Source: Lycium barbarum
Taxonomy: Eukaryota > Streptophyta > Magnoliopsida > Solanales > Solanaceae
Assembly: GCF_019175385.1 (NCBI RefSeq)
Contig: NC_083341.1
Span: forward strand, 24,374,203-24,438,202
Reading direction: 5' to 3'
Length of the DNA: 64,000 nt
A program made the position numbers and the translations under genes. Shown here in pieces: positions 22,913 through 33,652 of the stretch. Below the pieces are notes generated by a model. The model made no database searches. It was not told where the DNA came from and saw nothing but the letters and a program-made list of their open reading frames with translations. Each line of letters begins with the position of its first letter. The first letter of the stretch is position 1.

Positions 22913-24304
22913 TGATGTGGCGTGATTTTACACCACAATCGATGCTTTTTAACTATAAGTTTTACTTGTTTTTAAGCAAGTCTATGTCATTTTACGTAGT
23001 TTTTGTCATGTTTCAGGTAATACGAGGTCCCTAGAGCCTAAGTGTGGAAAACAAGCAAAAAAGTTGCAAAACTGGAATCAACTGGAAGTTCTGGAAAAAA
23101 GCCGTGGAAAAATACTCTACGCGATCGCGCCCACGCGGGAATTGTACTCCACGCGATCGCGCCCACGCGGGAATTGTACTCCACGCGATCGCGCTGGAAT
23201 GTAACGCGATCGCGCCTACGCGCGTTGTTAATTCCACGCGGTCGCGCAGGATCTACACGCGATCGCGATTAAGGGAGCAGGGGAAGCTGACGTCATCCAC
23301 GCGATCGCGCATACACATGGCGCGATCGCGATGAAGGATTTTCGGCAATTTTCAACCAGAACTCGGATTTTGACGATGCCTTCCATCCCAGTTCATATAA
23401 ATAGAAAACTAGGGCAAAATATCAGATGATCTTTGGCACAACACACAAGTTCTTGGAGGCTAGGGTTCATCACCAACACCTTGGAAGAGAAGATTTGGAG
23501 ACACCAATGAGAAATTCTTTACCCATTTCTTCTACTCTTGCTATGTATTGAATATTTATGTGTGTAGTATTTCATTTCAATACTTGAATTTCGTTTATGG
23601 AAATATTCTTGATTAAAGTTTGGATTGAATCTCTTGTTTTGCTTATGTGTTGAATGATTTTATTCCTAATGAAGTGAGTTATTGTTTCTTTAATTAATCT
23701 CATTTTGAATGATTCTTAAGGGAGTAGCTAACCCTAAGACTTGCCCATTTATTTCGGTTTAAACTTGGAAGAGGCAAACTCGGGATTGGGAAAGATTAAT
23801 TAACAAGAATTTGGGGCGTTAACCCTCATCTAATGGAAATCGACCTAGGAATAGGCGACACCACTTGTAGCCATATTCGGGTGTTCTTAATGCTCCTAAT
23901 TGCTTTAGGGATATTCAATTAGGTAGTCTAGTTAGTCTTCGGAAGAAGCTAATTTAGAGTCATTATCCGAGGCTAAGTAATATAAACTCACCATTATTTG
24001 TAAATCATGAAGTACATTGGATCGTTACTTGAGCGTAGTTTCCCTTGTATCCATGCTTGTGGCCATTGATCATTTTACTTGCTTTCTAGGTTAGTTTACA
24101 TTTTTGCATTAGTTATAATTCTCTCAAACAAAACCAAAACATTATCTATCGTTTGGCTTTAGCGTAGTTGGTGAAAATTCCTACTTTTCCTAATCGCCTA
24201 CATATTGTTCTCTGTGGGATTCGACCCCGACTCATAGTTGGGTAAATTATATTTGCATACGACCGTGCCCATTCCAATTAATAGGGTGGATTTGGACGTT
24301 ATCA
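22913..24304 (+). repeat. 5' LTR of the non-autonomous element
   Basis: The 1392-bp LTR runs from TGATGTGGCGTG to GACGTTATCA, repeated nearly identically from 28867. A TATA-like CATATAAATAG lies near 23394-23404. A cluster of seven GCGATCGC octamers plus one GCGGTCGC variant spans 23119-23331. Confidence 0.9.
23119..23331. repeat. GCGATCGC palindrome cluster in the 5' LTR
   Basis: Seven exact GCGATCGC octamers (mostly as CGCGATCGCG) and one GCGGTCGC variant lie within about 210 bp, with GC-rich spacers in an otherwise AT-rich LTR. In translation they give repeated RDRA/AIA/TRSR peptides in three frames, which are artefacts of the palindrome. Confidence 0.95.
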
Positions 24305-24308
24305 AAAA

Positions 24309-24326
24309 TGGCGCCGTTGCCGGGGA
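24309..24326 (+). other. Primer binding site complementary to tRNA-Asp
   Basis: TGGCGCCGTTGCCGGGGA is complementary to the 3' end of plant tRNA-Asp including CCA. It starts 4 bases after the 5' LTR. This sets the plus orientation of the element. Confidence 0.85.
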
Positions 24327-24442
24327 ACAATTGGTGTATTTTGGCTAATCTAGGAAATAAGCTAACTTGCTTTGATCCGAACCCGTAAATATTTGTGTTG
24401 TTGTTTTCTGTGTTTTATTTTATATAAAAAAAAAAAAAAAAA

Positions 24443-24997
24443 ATGGCATCTTTCCATGAAAACTTGTTTAGTAATGACTTTTATTGTGAGCATGGCCAAA
24501 TTGGTGAGTTCAAATTCATGATGGAGTGTCTACTAGGTGAGGGTAATGAAAACCAAAAAGCTTTTGAAGAGTACTTGGAAACTAGTCTCCAACTTGGTTT
24601 GATGAAAGAAGAAGAAAATCCTCCACGGGCAAATCATTATGAACTACCCAATGCTCAAGATAAAAGGGTAAATCATGAAGATGAGTTTATTGGGAATGCC
24701 AAAGAAAAAAATGAATGGGAGTCAACCATTGTTCTGAACAATATGGTTGGTGTTGACCCCAATCCGGGGGAAAAAGAGGATGTCATAGTTCAAAAAGTTC
24801 AAGAGCCTTATATTCTGCAATTTGAAAATTCAACAAGGCAAAATGACATTCCTCACTTGAAAGCCAAGAAGCGTAGAATGAACAATATTTTACTTGGCGT
24901 GATCAGATATTTACCACCCCCCACTGCTCGTGGTCACAAACTTGATTCCAAGTTAGGTGCCCAATTCATAAGCTCCAAATGGCGAGAAAAGCGGTAA
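24443..24997 (+). CDS. Hypothetical protein of the non-autonomous element (184 aa)
   Basis: The frame starts at an ATG after a run of 15 or more A and encodes a charged, Glu/Asn/Lys-rich 184-aa protein without signal peptide or membrane segment. The C-terminus (RGHKLDSKLGAQFISSKWR) is basic. I do not recognise a domain. Just after its stop comes a GCGACGTTAA...GCGCTAGGTGGGAGGCAACCCA stretch, which in related gypsy elements lies downstream of pol. The frame may therefore be the fused remains of a larger gag-pol region after internal deletion. Its openness over 550 bp suggests recent origin or constraint. Confidence 0.45.
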   Translation: MASFHENLFSNDFYCEHGQIGEFKFMMECLLGEGNENQKAFEEYLETSLQLGLMKEEENPPRANHYELPNAQDKRVNHEDEFIGNAKEKNEWESTIVLNNMVGVDPNPGEKEDVIVQKVQEPYILQFENSTRQNDIPHLKAKKRRMNNILLGVIRYLPPPTARGHKLDSKLGAQFISSKWREKR

Positions 24998-24999
24998 AG

Positions 25000-26043
25000 T
25001 TGGTATCCGTCGTGCCGCGACGTTAACTTAAGCGCTAGGTGGGAGGCAACCCATCGTTTTTAAATTTTTTTTATCATTTTTGAAATTTGATTTTTTAGAA
25101 TTGTTTAGTTTATGATTTGTGACTAATCTGCAAAATTTCACAATTTTTGGAGTTGTTTTGAATAGGTGGATTTTTCAGAACAACCACAAATCAGTAGCTG
25201 CTGGTTTCTGTAATTTGTTAGACTGGTTTCTGTGCTTATTTTCTGAATCTGGAAAAATTTGGGCGAATTTTACTCTTCGCGATCGCGCCACATCACCACG
25301 CGATCGCGCAGAGGCGCGTTTTCAGTTTTCAAAACAGAGTAAAGAAAGGCAAAACGGTAGAAACCCATCATTTCCTTCACTTTTTCTCGAAAATTCTCTC
25401 AATTTTCTCTCAAATTCAACTTCAATTTTTAAGAAGAATTCTTCAACTTGCAACCACAAGGTATGTGATTCTTTCATTGTCTTGTTCCTAGGGTTGTTTT
25501 TATCATCTTTCCATGTTAGAAATTGTGAAAGAAAAATTTTCTTCCACTTGTTTAAGCATGAAAATGTGATGAAATTGCTGAATTTCTTGTCATGTGAAGT
25601 GTTGTTTGTTGTGAGTAATGTGAGTTGAGAGATGGGTGTTGATATGAAGAAAAAAATGGAGCAAAATACAAGCTTAAAATCGTTGAATTGAAGGCACAAA
25701 ATTGATGCCCATAACCTGTTTGTGAAAATGCTTCGCTGAATCTGAAACGATTCAGCGCGATCGCGGCCTGTACTGGCGCGATCGAGCTGAATAAATGGCT
25801 CAAATTGGGGCGATCGCGCCAGTTCCTTGCGCGATCGCGCTAAGGAATATCTCAAATTGGCGCGATCGCGCCTGGTTGCCACGCGATCGCGCTGAAGGAA
25901 AAATGGCAGTGCCCAAACAGAATGCTCGCGCAGAGCTGCTCAAAACTTGGGGGACCAATTTCCTTAACCCAACTCCTCATTATACATCATTGTAGGTGTT
26001 CATATGCATTGTGTTTGTTTTGTAGGTACTTAAACTTTAAAAA
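25000..26043. other. Interior spacer with GCGATCGC palindromes
   Basis: Between the two open frames. Two exact GCGATCGC octamers lie near 25280-25310, and five exact plus one variant (CGATCGAG) lie at 25754-25893. The open frames here are short, overlap on both strands and follow the palindromes, so I do not call genes. Confidence 0.7.
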
Positions 26044-27333
26044 ATGGCTTCATCATCCAGTGCTGCCCAAGTACCCTTGATTGAATATTATGACACCACC
26101 ACCTTCCAGTCAGCAAAATGTTCGAAGCTGTATGATAGGCTGCTGGGAAAGAGCTTCATTGAAGAGAGGGGCTTTGTAACAGAAAATCTGGAAGAAAGGA
26201 TGCCCGAGTTCTATGGAAGGTTGGTAACAAGTGGCTGGATACGCTTTGCAGATGAACCAATCAGGGCAAACCATACCCTTGTGCGGGAATTCTACGCAAA
26301 TGCTGCAGAGGCAGACATTACACATAGGGCAATTGTCAAAGTCAGAGGTGTGGATGTCCTGTGCAATGCCTCAAGAATAAATGCCTATTACAATCTGCAG
26401 GATGGTGACAACAGCGAGATGACACAGATGTATGAACAACTGCGGCAACAATGGTTTGTGACCCACCTCCACGGTGGGGAGCAACCAAAGTGGCTGACAA
26501 CAATGCAGAGAAAGATTGACTCTGCAGAGTTCACTGCTGAGGCCAAAACTTGGCTTGATATTGTCGCATCCAGGGTGTTGCCTTCCAAACATGAGTCAGA
26601 CGTGCCCATTGAGAGGGCCAAATTAATTTGTGCTGTGATGGAAGGGTTGCCTGTCGACGTGGGGAGGCTCATTATGCAAGAAATCCGGGAGGTGGTGCTT
26701 GAACGGACTAAGAGTCTATTCTTCCCGTCATTGATCACTTACCTGTGCTCCACTGATGGAGTGCCCACAAGGCCAGGTGACAAAGAAAAGGGGCCTGGGG
26801 GACCAATTCATCCTTTGAAAAAGAAAGGGTCTGTTGCTATACAAAAGAAAAGGAAGATTGATATAGCAGGCTCGTCATTTGGGCAGTTTACATCTACTGC
26901 ATCAGATTCTACTGGTGGGGCATCTGCTCCTCCTATGGCTATACCAATCCTGCCACCAATACAAGAAGCAGCCAGGCCTTTTCAATATATCTCCACCCAG
27001 GTCCATGGGATGGACAATCGGCTTCAGCAGCTAGTGGCTAGTCTCCCTGCGGGCCCACATGGAGAAGGCACATCTACAGCTCCCTCTGTTCCTATTGGTC
27101 CAACATTAGCAGGTATTGTGGAGGACATGAAACATATCAAAGAAAAGCAGGGAAAAATAGAGAGGAGGCAGAAAAAGGCAAGGGAGCACGCCAAGAAGCA
27201 AAGCAAATTCCTGAACAAAATGATGAGCATTCTGAGGAGTGTATGCGGCGCACAACATGAAGAGGAGGAAAATGAGGACGATTTTGTCCTGCCAGAGCCC
27301 AGCAGCTCCAGTTCAGAGGGTGAGCAGAGATGA
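26044..27333 (+). CDS. Putative plant transposon protein (Transposase_32-like), 429 aa
   Basis: An intact 429-aa frame. The N-terminal half carries FYGRLVTSGWIRF, VREFYAN and VKVRGVDVLCNASRINAYYNL. From memory this pattern belongs to the 'putative plant transposon protein' domain (PF20167 type) found in retroelement-associated plant proteins of unknown function. The middle is Gly/Ser/Pro-rich with a basic KKKGSVAIQKKRK stretch that could be a nuclear localisation signal. A Lys/Glu-rich helix (residues about 360-395) looks coiled-coil, and the tail is acidic (EEEENEDD) and Ser-rich. There are no catalytic motifs for RT, integrase or DDE transposase. It lies between the LTRs with no pol, so it may be structural (gag-like) or an accessory protein; neither role is shown. 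Confidence 0.6.
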   Translation: MASSSSAAQVPLIEYYDTTTFQSAKCSKLYDRLLGKSFIEERGFVTENLEERMPEFYGRLVTSGWIRFADEPIRANHTLVREFYANAAEADITHRAIVKVRGVDVLCNASRINAYYNLQDGDNSEMTQMYEQLRQQWFVTHLHGGEQPKWLTTMQRKIDSAEFTAEAKTWLDIVASRVLPSKHESDVPIERAKLICAVMEGLPVDVGRLIMQEIREVVLERTKSLFFPSLITYLCSTDGVPTRPGDKEKGPGGPIHPLKKKGSVAIQKKRKIDIAGSSFGQFTSTASDSTGGASAPPMAIPILPPIQEAARPFQYISTQVHGMDNRLQQLVASLPAGPHGEGTSTAPSVPIGPTLAGIVEDMKHIKEKQGKIERRQKKAREHAKKQSKFLNKMMSILRSVCGAQHEEEENEDDFVLPEPSSSSSEGEQR

Positions 27334-28866
27334 CCATAGCACGCAGTGCTAGGAGGTATGAAAAAAAAAAAATCTGTGTTGATGTACTGCAGTGAGGACA
27401 CTGCAAGTTTTTTGGTTAGGGGTAGGAACCTCCTCGGCTTTTCTTTGCCAGAGTTCTTTTCCTGAGGGAGGTTTTATTTTGTTGAAACTGGCATGTTTAG
27501 GATGTTTACTTAGGTTGAATAGAGTAATTTTGTTTTATTTGGTACTACTTGGCAACTAATGGCATGTATTGTGTTTTGTTGAAATTTTTGGACCCCTCGA
27601 AATTTTCAAAAATGCATACTTAGAACAGTTATTGTCTGACATGATTGATTCTTTATATGACATTGTGATTATTGGGGTGTTGTGTGTGATGAATTACTAC
27701 TTAGGAAGTCACAAGTGTAAAAATTATTGTCCTTATGCCGATGTGTGTGTGAAGTATTAGTTTGATTCTGTTTATGCATGTATAATCTAAAACCTGCCCG
27801 GTTGGTCTTGTTTGAAATGCGAAAGTTAGTTTGGTTGTGAAATGATCTTAGGCTTTCTTTGTTGAAATAGTCACTTTGCCTAAATAATCCTTACCAAAAG
27901 TGTTAAATACCCTTAGTTTCCCTTTTGAGCCTTTTTGACCTTTTTCTTGGCTAGCAAATTATGAAACCTTACCCTTTGTGAAATTAATCCATCTTCGCAC
28001 CTGTTCCCTCCTTGATGCTACTAGTTAGAGGAGGCAAAATGCCTAAGTTGGGGGTGAATTAAATGTGGAGTACATGTTAAAAACATAAGTTGGGGGGTGG
28101 TGGAGTTTGCTAGTGGAGATTCGATGTGGTAGTTGCGTATAAATATATATATATATATAATAAGAAAAAAAAATCAGAAAATTGTAACGCAAAAAGAATT
28201 GTAAGTTGGTTAGAAGTAAAACCACATCGAGGTCGAAAACTGAAAGAAAATAAAGGGGTGGAAAGAAAAGAGGCGAATTAAGGTGACAAGATGTTGTAGT
28301 GTTCAAGGAGGGTGAGTCACTAATTTCCAAAAAGTATCCGACCCGTCCCTAAACCTACATTACAAGCCGAAACAAGTCCTAATGTGATCACAACCGAACG
28401 AGCCTAGGATGAAAACATAGAAAATAAGGGCAAGCCTATGGTATTTGCATGTGTAAATATGAATTGTCGTTGTGAGTGTGAGTGTCTTTCTCTTCTCTTT
28501 CGTCTTCGTCCCATTCTTGTCGTATATATGTGTGTTGGGACATTCTTTGGTCTATGTGAGGGCATAAGGATGAGAATTGAACAAAATAAAGTGACCACCT
28601 AAAGTAGCGTTTGTGTGCACCATAATATGTTCGATAATGTAATGTCATTCATTGAAGCTTCATTGTTAGTCGTAGTGTTCTTGAGTTATGCATATTGTTT
28701 TAAAGTAGAGAGTTGGGGGTGGTCGTTTAAAGGAAAACATGCATGCCGGTAGTTCAGAGTCAAAACCAATGTAGACATTGTTATTCTATAATATCTAGGT
28801 GTTAGATTGAGTCATGGTTTTGTATGGCTTGCTTGAGGACAAGCAAATACTTTAAGTTGGGGGTGT
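27334..28866. other. 3' interior of the non-autonomous element with repeated G-rich tracts
   Basis: Noncoding, with four copies of an AAGTTGGGGG(T/G)-like tract: near 28031, 28082, 28702 and 28853. The last one abuts the 3' LTR and is the expected polypurine tract. An AT microsatellite lies near 28140-28160. Small open frames are not supported. Confidence 0.6.
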
Positions 28867-31189
28867 TGATGTGGCGTGATTTTACACCACAATCGATGCT
28901 TTTTAACTATAAGTTTTACTTGTTTTTAAGCAAGTCTATGTCATTTTACGTAGTTTTTGTCATGTTTCAGGTAATACGAGGTCCCTAGAGCCTAAGTGTG
29001 GAAAACAAGCAAAAAAGTTGCAAAACTGGAATCAACTGGAAGTTCTGGAAAAGAGCCGTGGAAAAATACTCTACGCGATCGCGCAGAGTACCCACGCGAT
29101 CGCGCCCACGCGGGAATTGTACTCCACGCGATCGCGCTGGAATGTAACGCGATCGCGCCTACGCGCGTTGTTAATTCCACGCGGTCGCGCAGGATCTACA
29201 CGCGATCGCGATTAAGGGAGCAGGGGAAGCTGACGTCATCCACGCGATCGCGCATACACATGGCGCGATCGCGATGAAGGATTTTCGGCAATTTTCAACC
29301 AGAACTCGGATATTGACGATGCCTTCCATCCCAGTTCATATAAATAGAAAACTAGGGCAAAATATCAGATTATCTTTGGCACAACACACAAGTTCTTGGA
29401 GGCTAGGGTTCATCACCAACACCTTGGAAGAGAAGATTTGGAGACACCAATGAGAAATTCTTTACCCATTTCTTCTACTCTTGCTATGTATTGAATATTT
29501 ATGTGTGTAGTATTTCATTTCAATACTTGAATTTCGTTTATGGAAATATTCTTGATTAAAGTTTGGATTGAATCTCTTGTTTTGCTTATGTGTTGAATGA
29601 TTTTATTCCTAATGAAGAGAGTTATTGTTTCTTTAATTAATCTCATTTTGAATGATTCTTAAGGGAGTAGCTAACCCTAAGACTTGCCCATTTATTTCGG
29701 TTTAAACTTGGAAGAGGCAAACTCGGGATTGGGAAAGATTAATTAACAAGAATTTGGGGCGTTAACCCTCATCTAATGGAAATCGACCTAGGAATAGGCG
29801 ACACCACTTGTAGCCATATTCGGGTGTTCTTAATGCTCCTAATTGCTTTAGGGATATTCAATTAGGTAGTCTAGTTAGTCTTCGGAAGAAGCTAATTTAG
29901 AGTCATTATCCGAGGCTAAGTAATATAAACTCACCATTATTTGTAAATCATGAAGTACATTGGATCGTTACTTGAGCGTAGTTTCCCTTGTATCCATGCT
30001 TGTGGCCATTGATCATTTTACTTGCTTTCTAGGTCACGCGATCGCGCCCACGCGGGAATTGTACTCCACGCGATCGCGCTGGAATGTAACGCGATCGCGC
30101 CTACGCGCGTTGTTAATTCCACGCGGTCGCGCAGGATCTACACGCGATCGCGATTAAGGGAGCAGGGGAAGCTGACGTCATCCACGCGATCGCGCATACA
30201 CATGGCGCGATCGCGATGAAGGATTTTCGGCAATTTTCAACCAGAACTCGGATTTTGACGATGCCTTCCATCCCAGTTCATATAAATAGAAAACTAGGGC
30301 AAAATATCAGATGATCTTTGGCACAACACACAAGTTCTTGGAGGCTAGGGTTCATCACCAACACCTTGGAAGAGAAGATTTGGAGACACCAATGAGAAAT
30401 TCTTTACCCATTTCTTCTACTCTTGCTATGTATTGAATATTTATGTGTGTAGTATTTCATTTCAATACTTGAATTTCGTTTATGGAAATATTCTTGATTA
30501 AAGTTTGGATTGAATCTCTTGTTTTGCTTATGTGTTGAATGATTTTATTCCTAATGAAGTGAGTTATTGTTTCTTTAATTAATCTCATTTTGAATGATTC
30601 TTAAGGGAGTAGCTAACCCTAAGACTTGCCCATTTATTTCGGTTTAAACTTGGAAGAGGCAAACTCGGGATTGGGAAAGATTAATTAACAAGAATTTGGG
30701 GCGTTAACCCTCATCTAATGGAAATCGACCTAGGAATAGGCGACACCACTTGTAGCCATATTCGGGTGTTCTTAATGCTCCTAATTGCTTTAGGGATATT
30801 CAATTAGGTAGTCTAGTTAGTCTTCGGAAGAAGCTAATTTAGAGTCATTATCCGAGGCTAAGTAATATAAACTCACCATTATTTGTAAATCATGAAGTAC
30901 ATTGGATCGTTACTTGAGCGTAGTTTCCCTTGTATCCATGCTTGTGGCCATTGATCATTTTACTTGCTTTCTAGGTTAGTTTACATTTTTGCATTAGTTA
31001 TAATTCTCTCAAACAAAACCAAAACATTATCTATCGTTTGGCTTTAGCGTAGTTGGTGAAAATTCCTACTTTTCCTAATCGCCTACATATTGTTCTCTGT
31101 GGGATTCGACCCCGACTCATAGTTGGGTAAATTATATTTGCATACGACCGTGCCCATTCCTATTAATAGGGTGGATTTGGACGTTATCA
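28867..31189 (+). repeat. 3' LTR of the non-autonomous element, enlarged by a tandem duplication
   Basis: The region starts TGATGTGGCGTG after the G-rich tract and ends GACGTTATCA. It is 2323 bp against 1392 bp for the 5' LTR. The excess is a direct duplication: sequence from 29093 restarts at 30035 with a period of 942 bp. At the join, GCTTTCTAGGT (LTR tail) runs straight into CACGCGATCGCG (LTR middle). Both duplicate halves carry the palindrome cluster (seven and six exact octamers, each plus one GCGGTCGC). Confidence 0.9.
29093..30976 (+). repeat. 942-bp tandem duplication inside the 3' LTR
   Basis: Copy 1 is 29093-30034 and copy 2 is 30035-30976. The breakpoint falls at a GCGATCGC repeat. 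Copy 1 has at least three private changes (GGATATTG, GATTATC, GAAGAGAG) where copy 2 and the 5' LTR agree. Copy 1 therefore either mutated after the duplication or came from another LTR. Confidence 0.88.
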
Positions 31190-33451
31190 AAATATCTTGA
31201 GCCATTGACGGGAGATTTAGTCACTGCCCGATTTGCAGATTGTCGATTTGATGAAACAAATTTTCCACAATTAGGGGGAGAGAGAAAAGAAATCAAAAGA
31301 GAAATTGTGTGGAAAGTTCCATCACTATCTCATTTTGATCCACGTGCCCCCATATGTGAACAGGAGATCTAGAAGATCATTCACTTGCAAAAAATAGCAA
31401 ATCAAATGCCAGACGCATTTACTGATTTGAAAAGGATAACTAAGTCACATATCCCTGCAGAGAATGTGCCTATCCGAATTGATGTCCCAAAGGGAAAATC
31501 TACTAGTGTCATAGCCTCTGAATCTCATGCACGCCTGAAGCGTGGTAGGCCATTGGGTTCTAAGGATAAAAATCCTAGAAAAAGAAACACGAAAAATGAT
31601 CAAAATGACACTATGAAAGAATATCATGATGATATTCAAGATCTGACTAATCCTGATACTCCTGAAGATATTAGAGAACCCGAGACTTAAGTAAATAAAG
31701 AACTATCATTGAGTACTTCTGGTGATGGGATAAATTTGAATCGATCGAAGATTATGGTGGATAATGTTTTTGCATATAATGTTGCCCTAAATATTATGAA
31801 AGACATTGACGATCAGGAACCCCAATCTGTCGAAGAATGTCGACGAAGATATGATTGGCCAAAATGGCAAGAGGCAGTTCAATCAGAATTGAATTCACTT
31901 GCCAAACGTGAGGTTTTTGGACCTGTAGTCCAAACACCCAATGGTGTAAATCCCAATTGGCCATAAATGGGTTTTTGTGCGAAAAAGGAATGAGAGAAAT
32001 GAAATTGTGAGATACAAGGAACGCCTTGTTGCACAAGGATTCTCTCAACGACCCGGTATCGACTATGAAGAAACATATTCACCAGTTATGGATGACATAA
32101 CATTTCGATATCTCATCAGTTTAGCTGTACATGAAAACCTTGAAATACATCTGATGGATGTGGTTACAGCTTACCTTTATGGCTCACTTGATAATGAAGT
32201 CTATATGAAAATTCCTGAAGGATTTAAAATGCCTGAAGCAATTAACTCAAAGTCTCGGGAGATGTATTCAATCAGATTACAAAGATCGTTGTATGGTCTA
32301 AAACAATCAGGGCGCATGTGGTACAATCGCCTCAGTGAGTACTTGGTAAAAGAAGGTTATATAAATGATGTCATTTGTCCATGTGTTTTTATTAAGAAAG
32401 CAAAATCGGAGTTCGTTATAATCGTTGTTATGTTGATGACATAAACCTAATTGGAACTCCAGAAGAGCTCCAAAAGGCGATTGAATATTTAAAGAAAGAA
32501 TTTGAGATGAAAGATCTGGGAAAAGCAAAACTTTGTCTTGGTTTGCAGATTGAACATTTGACAGATGGGATCCTTATCCATCAATCTGCTTATACCGAAA
32601 AGGTTTTAAAAAGATTTTACATGGACAATGCGCATCCTTTAAGTACTCCAATGGTTGTTCGCTCACTTGAAGTGAGTAAAAATCCGTTCCGACCTCAAGA
32701 AGAAAATGAAGAGCTTCTTGGTCCTGAAGTACCATATCTTAGTGCAATTGGTGCACTTATGTATCTTGCTAACGCTATAAGACCTGACATAGCGTTCTCT
32801 GTTAATTTGCTAGCAAGATATAGCTCTTCTCCTACACGAAGACATTGGAACGGAGTTAAGCATATATTGCGATATCTGAAGGGAACTAGTGATATGGGTC
32901 TGTTTTATACTAACAAAGGTAGTACAGATCTTGTTGGTTATGCAGATGCAGGTTATTTATCTGATCCACATAAAGCTCAATCTCAAACAGGCTATCTGTT
33001 TACATGCGGAGGTACTGCTATATCATGGCGATCCACAAAGCAGTCCATTGTTGCTACTTCTTCGAATCATGCTGAGATAATAGCCATTCATGAAGCAAGT
33101 AGAGAATGTGTGTGGTTGAGATCAGTGATACATTTCATCAGAGAAAGATGTGGCTTGAAGTGTGATACAAAATTACCCACAGTATTATATGAAGATAATG
33201 CTGCATGCATAGCTCAATTAAAAGGAGGATTTATAAAAGGAGATAGAACGAAGCACATTTCACCAAAGTTATTTTTCACACATGATCTCCAGAAGAAAGG
33301 TGATATTGATGTGCAACAAATTCGTTCAAGTGACAATCCTGTAGATTTGTTCACCAAATCTTTGCCAACTTCAACTCTTGAGAAGATGATATTCAAGATT
33401 GGAATGCGAAGACTCCGACATCTGAATATTGGTCTTCGTCAGGGGGAGTGA
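31190..33451 (+). pseudogene. Copia 2 Pol: integrase tail, RT, RNase H
   Basis: Frame 2 opens with YLEPLTGDLVTARFADCRF and includes IANQMPDAFTDLKR, then RT with WVFVRKRNERNEIVRYKERL and LMDVVTAYLYGSLDNEVYMKIPEGF, the YVDD site (TAT at 32429) and RNase H with GYADAGYLSDP, EDNAACI and TKHISPKLFFTHDLQ. It ends at TGA 33449-33451. Breaks: TAG at 31370-31372 where glutamine is expected; TAA at 31688-31690; a 1-bp insertion near 31955 that shifts to frame 3; and a 1-bp deletion near 32427 right before YVDD that returns to frame 2. No active enzyme can be made. Confidence 0.87.
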
Positions 33452-33652
33452 AATACGCGTTGTACTCTTTTTTCCTTAACCAAGTTTTGTCCCATTGGGT
33501 TTTCTTGGTAAGGTTTTTAATGAGACAGCTCTCAAAGCGTATTACTAGATATGTGTACTCTTTTTTTTTCCTTCATTGAGGCTTTTTCCCACAGGGTTTT
33601 TCCCAATAAGGTTTTTAACGATGCACATCATCTATGGACATCCAAGGGGGAG

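Larger units (their letters stand above)
22913..31189 (+). mobile_element. Non-autonomous LTR retroelement (Athila/Tat-like signals) without gag-pol
   Basis: Two LTR copies flank a 4.6 kb interior. The tRNA-Asp primer site (24309-24326) lies 4 bases after the 5' LTR and a G-rich tract (AAGTTGGGGGTGT) abuts the 3' LTR. LTR ends are TGAT...ATCA. The interior holds two open frames (24443 and 26044) but no recognisable gag, protease, RT or integrase, so it needs enzymes from elsewhere. The tRNA-Asp primer and the AGGTGGGAGGCAACCCA motif near 25037 are features I associate with Athila/Tat-group gypsy elements. There is no matching target duplication (CTCAT left, AAATA right), and the flanks belong to two different copia elements. 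Confidence 0.85.

Noticed and set aside
23031..23334. Overlapping open frames rich in RDRA, AIA and TRSR on both strands (also at 28992-29277 and 29960-30219)
   Set aside because: They arise from repeated CGCGATCGCG palindromes read in several frames. No start context or conservation supports a protein.
24205..24240. GGATTCGACCCC in the LTR, resembling a tRNA B box
   Set aside because: No A box, no acceptor stem or cloverleaf around it. It is part of the LTR end shared by this retroelement group.
25119..25882. Open frames of 169 and 186 codons on opposite strands in the interior of the non-autonomous element
   Set aside because: They overlap each other, include the palindrome clusters and have no recognisable motif or conserved counterpart.
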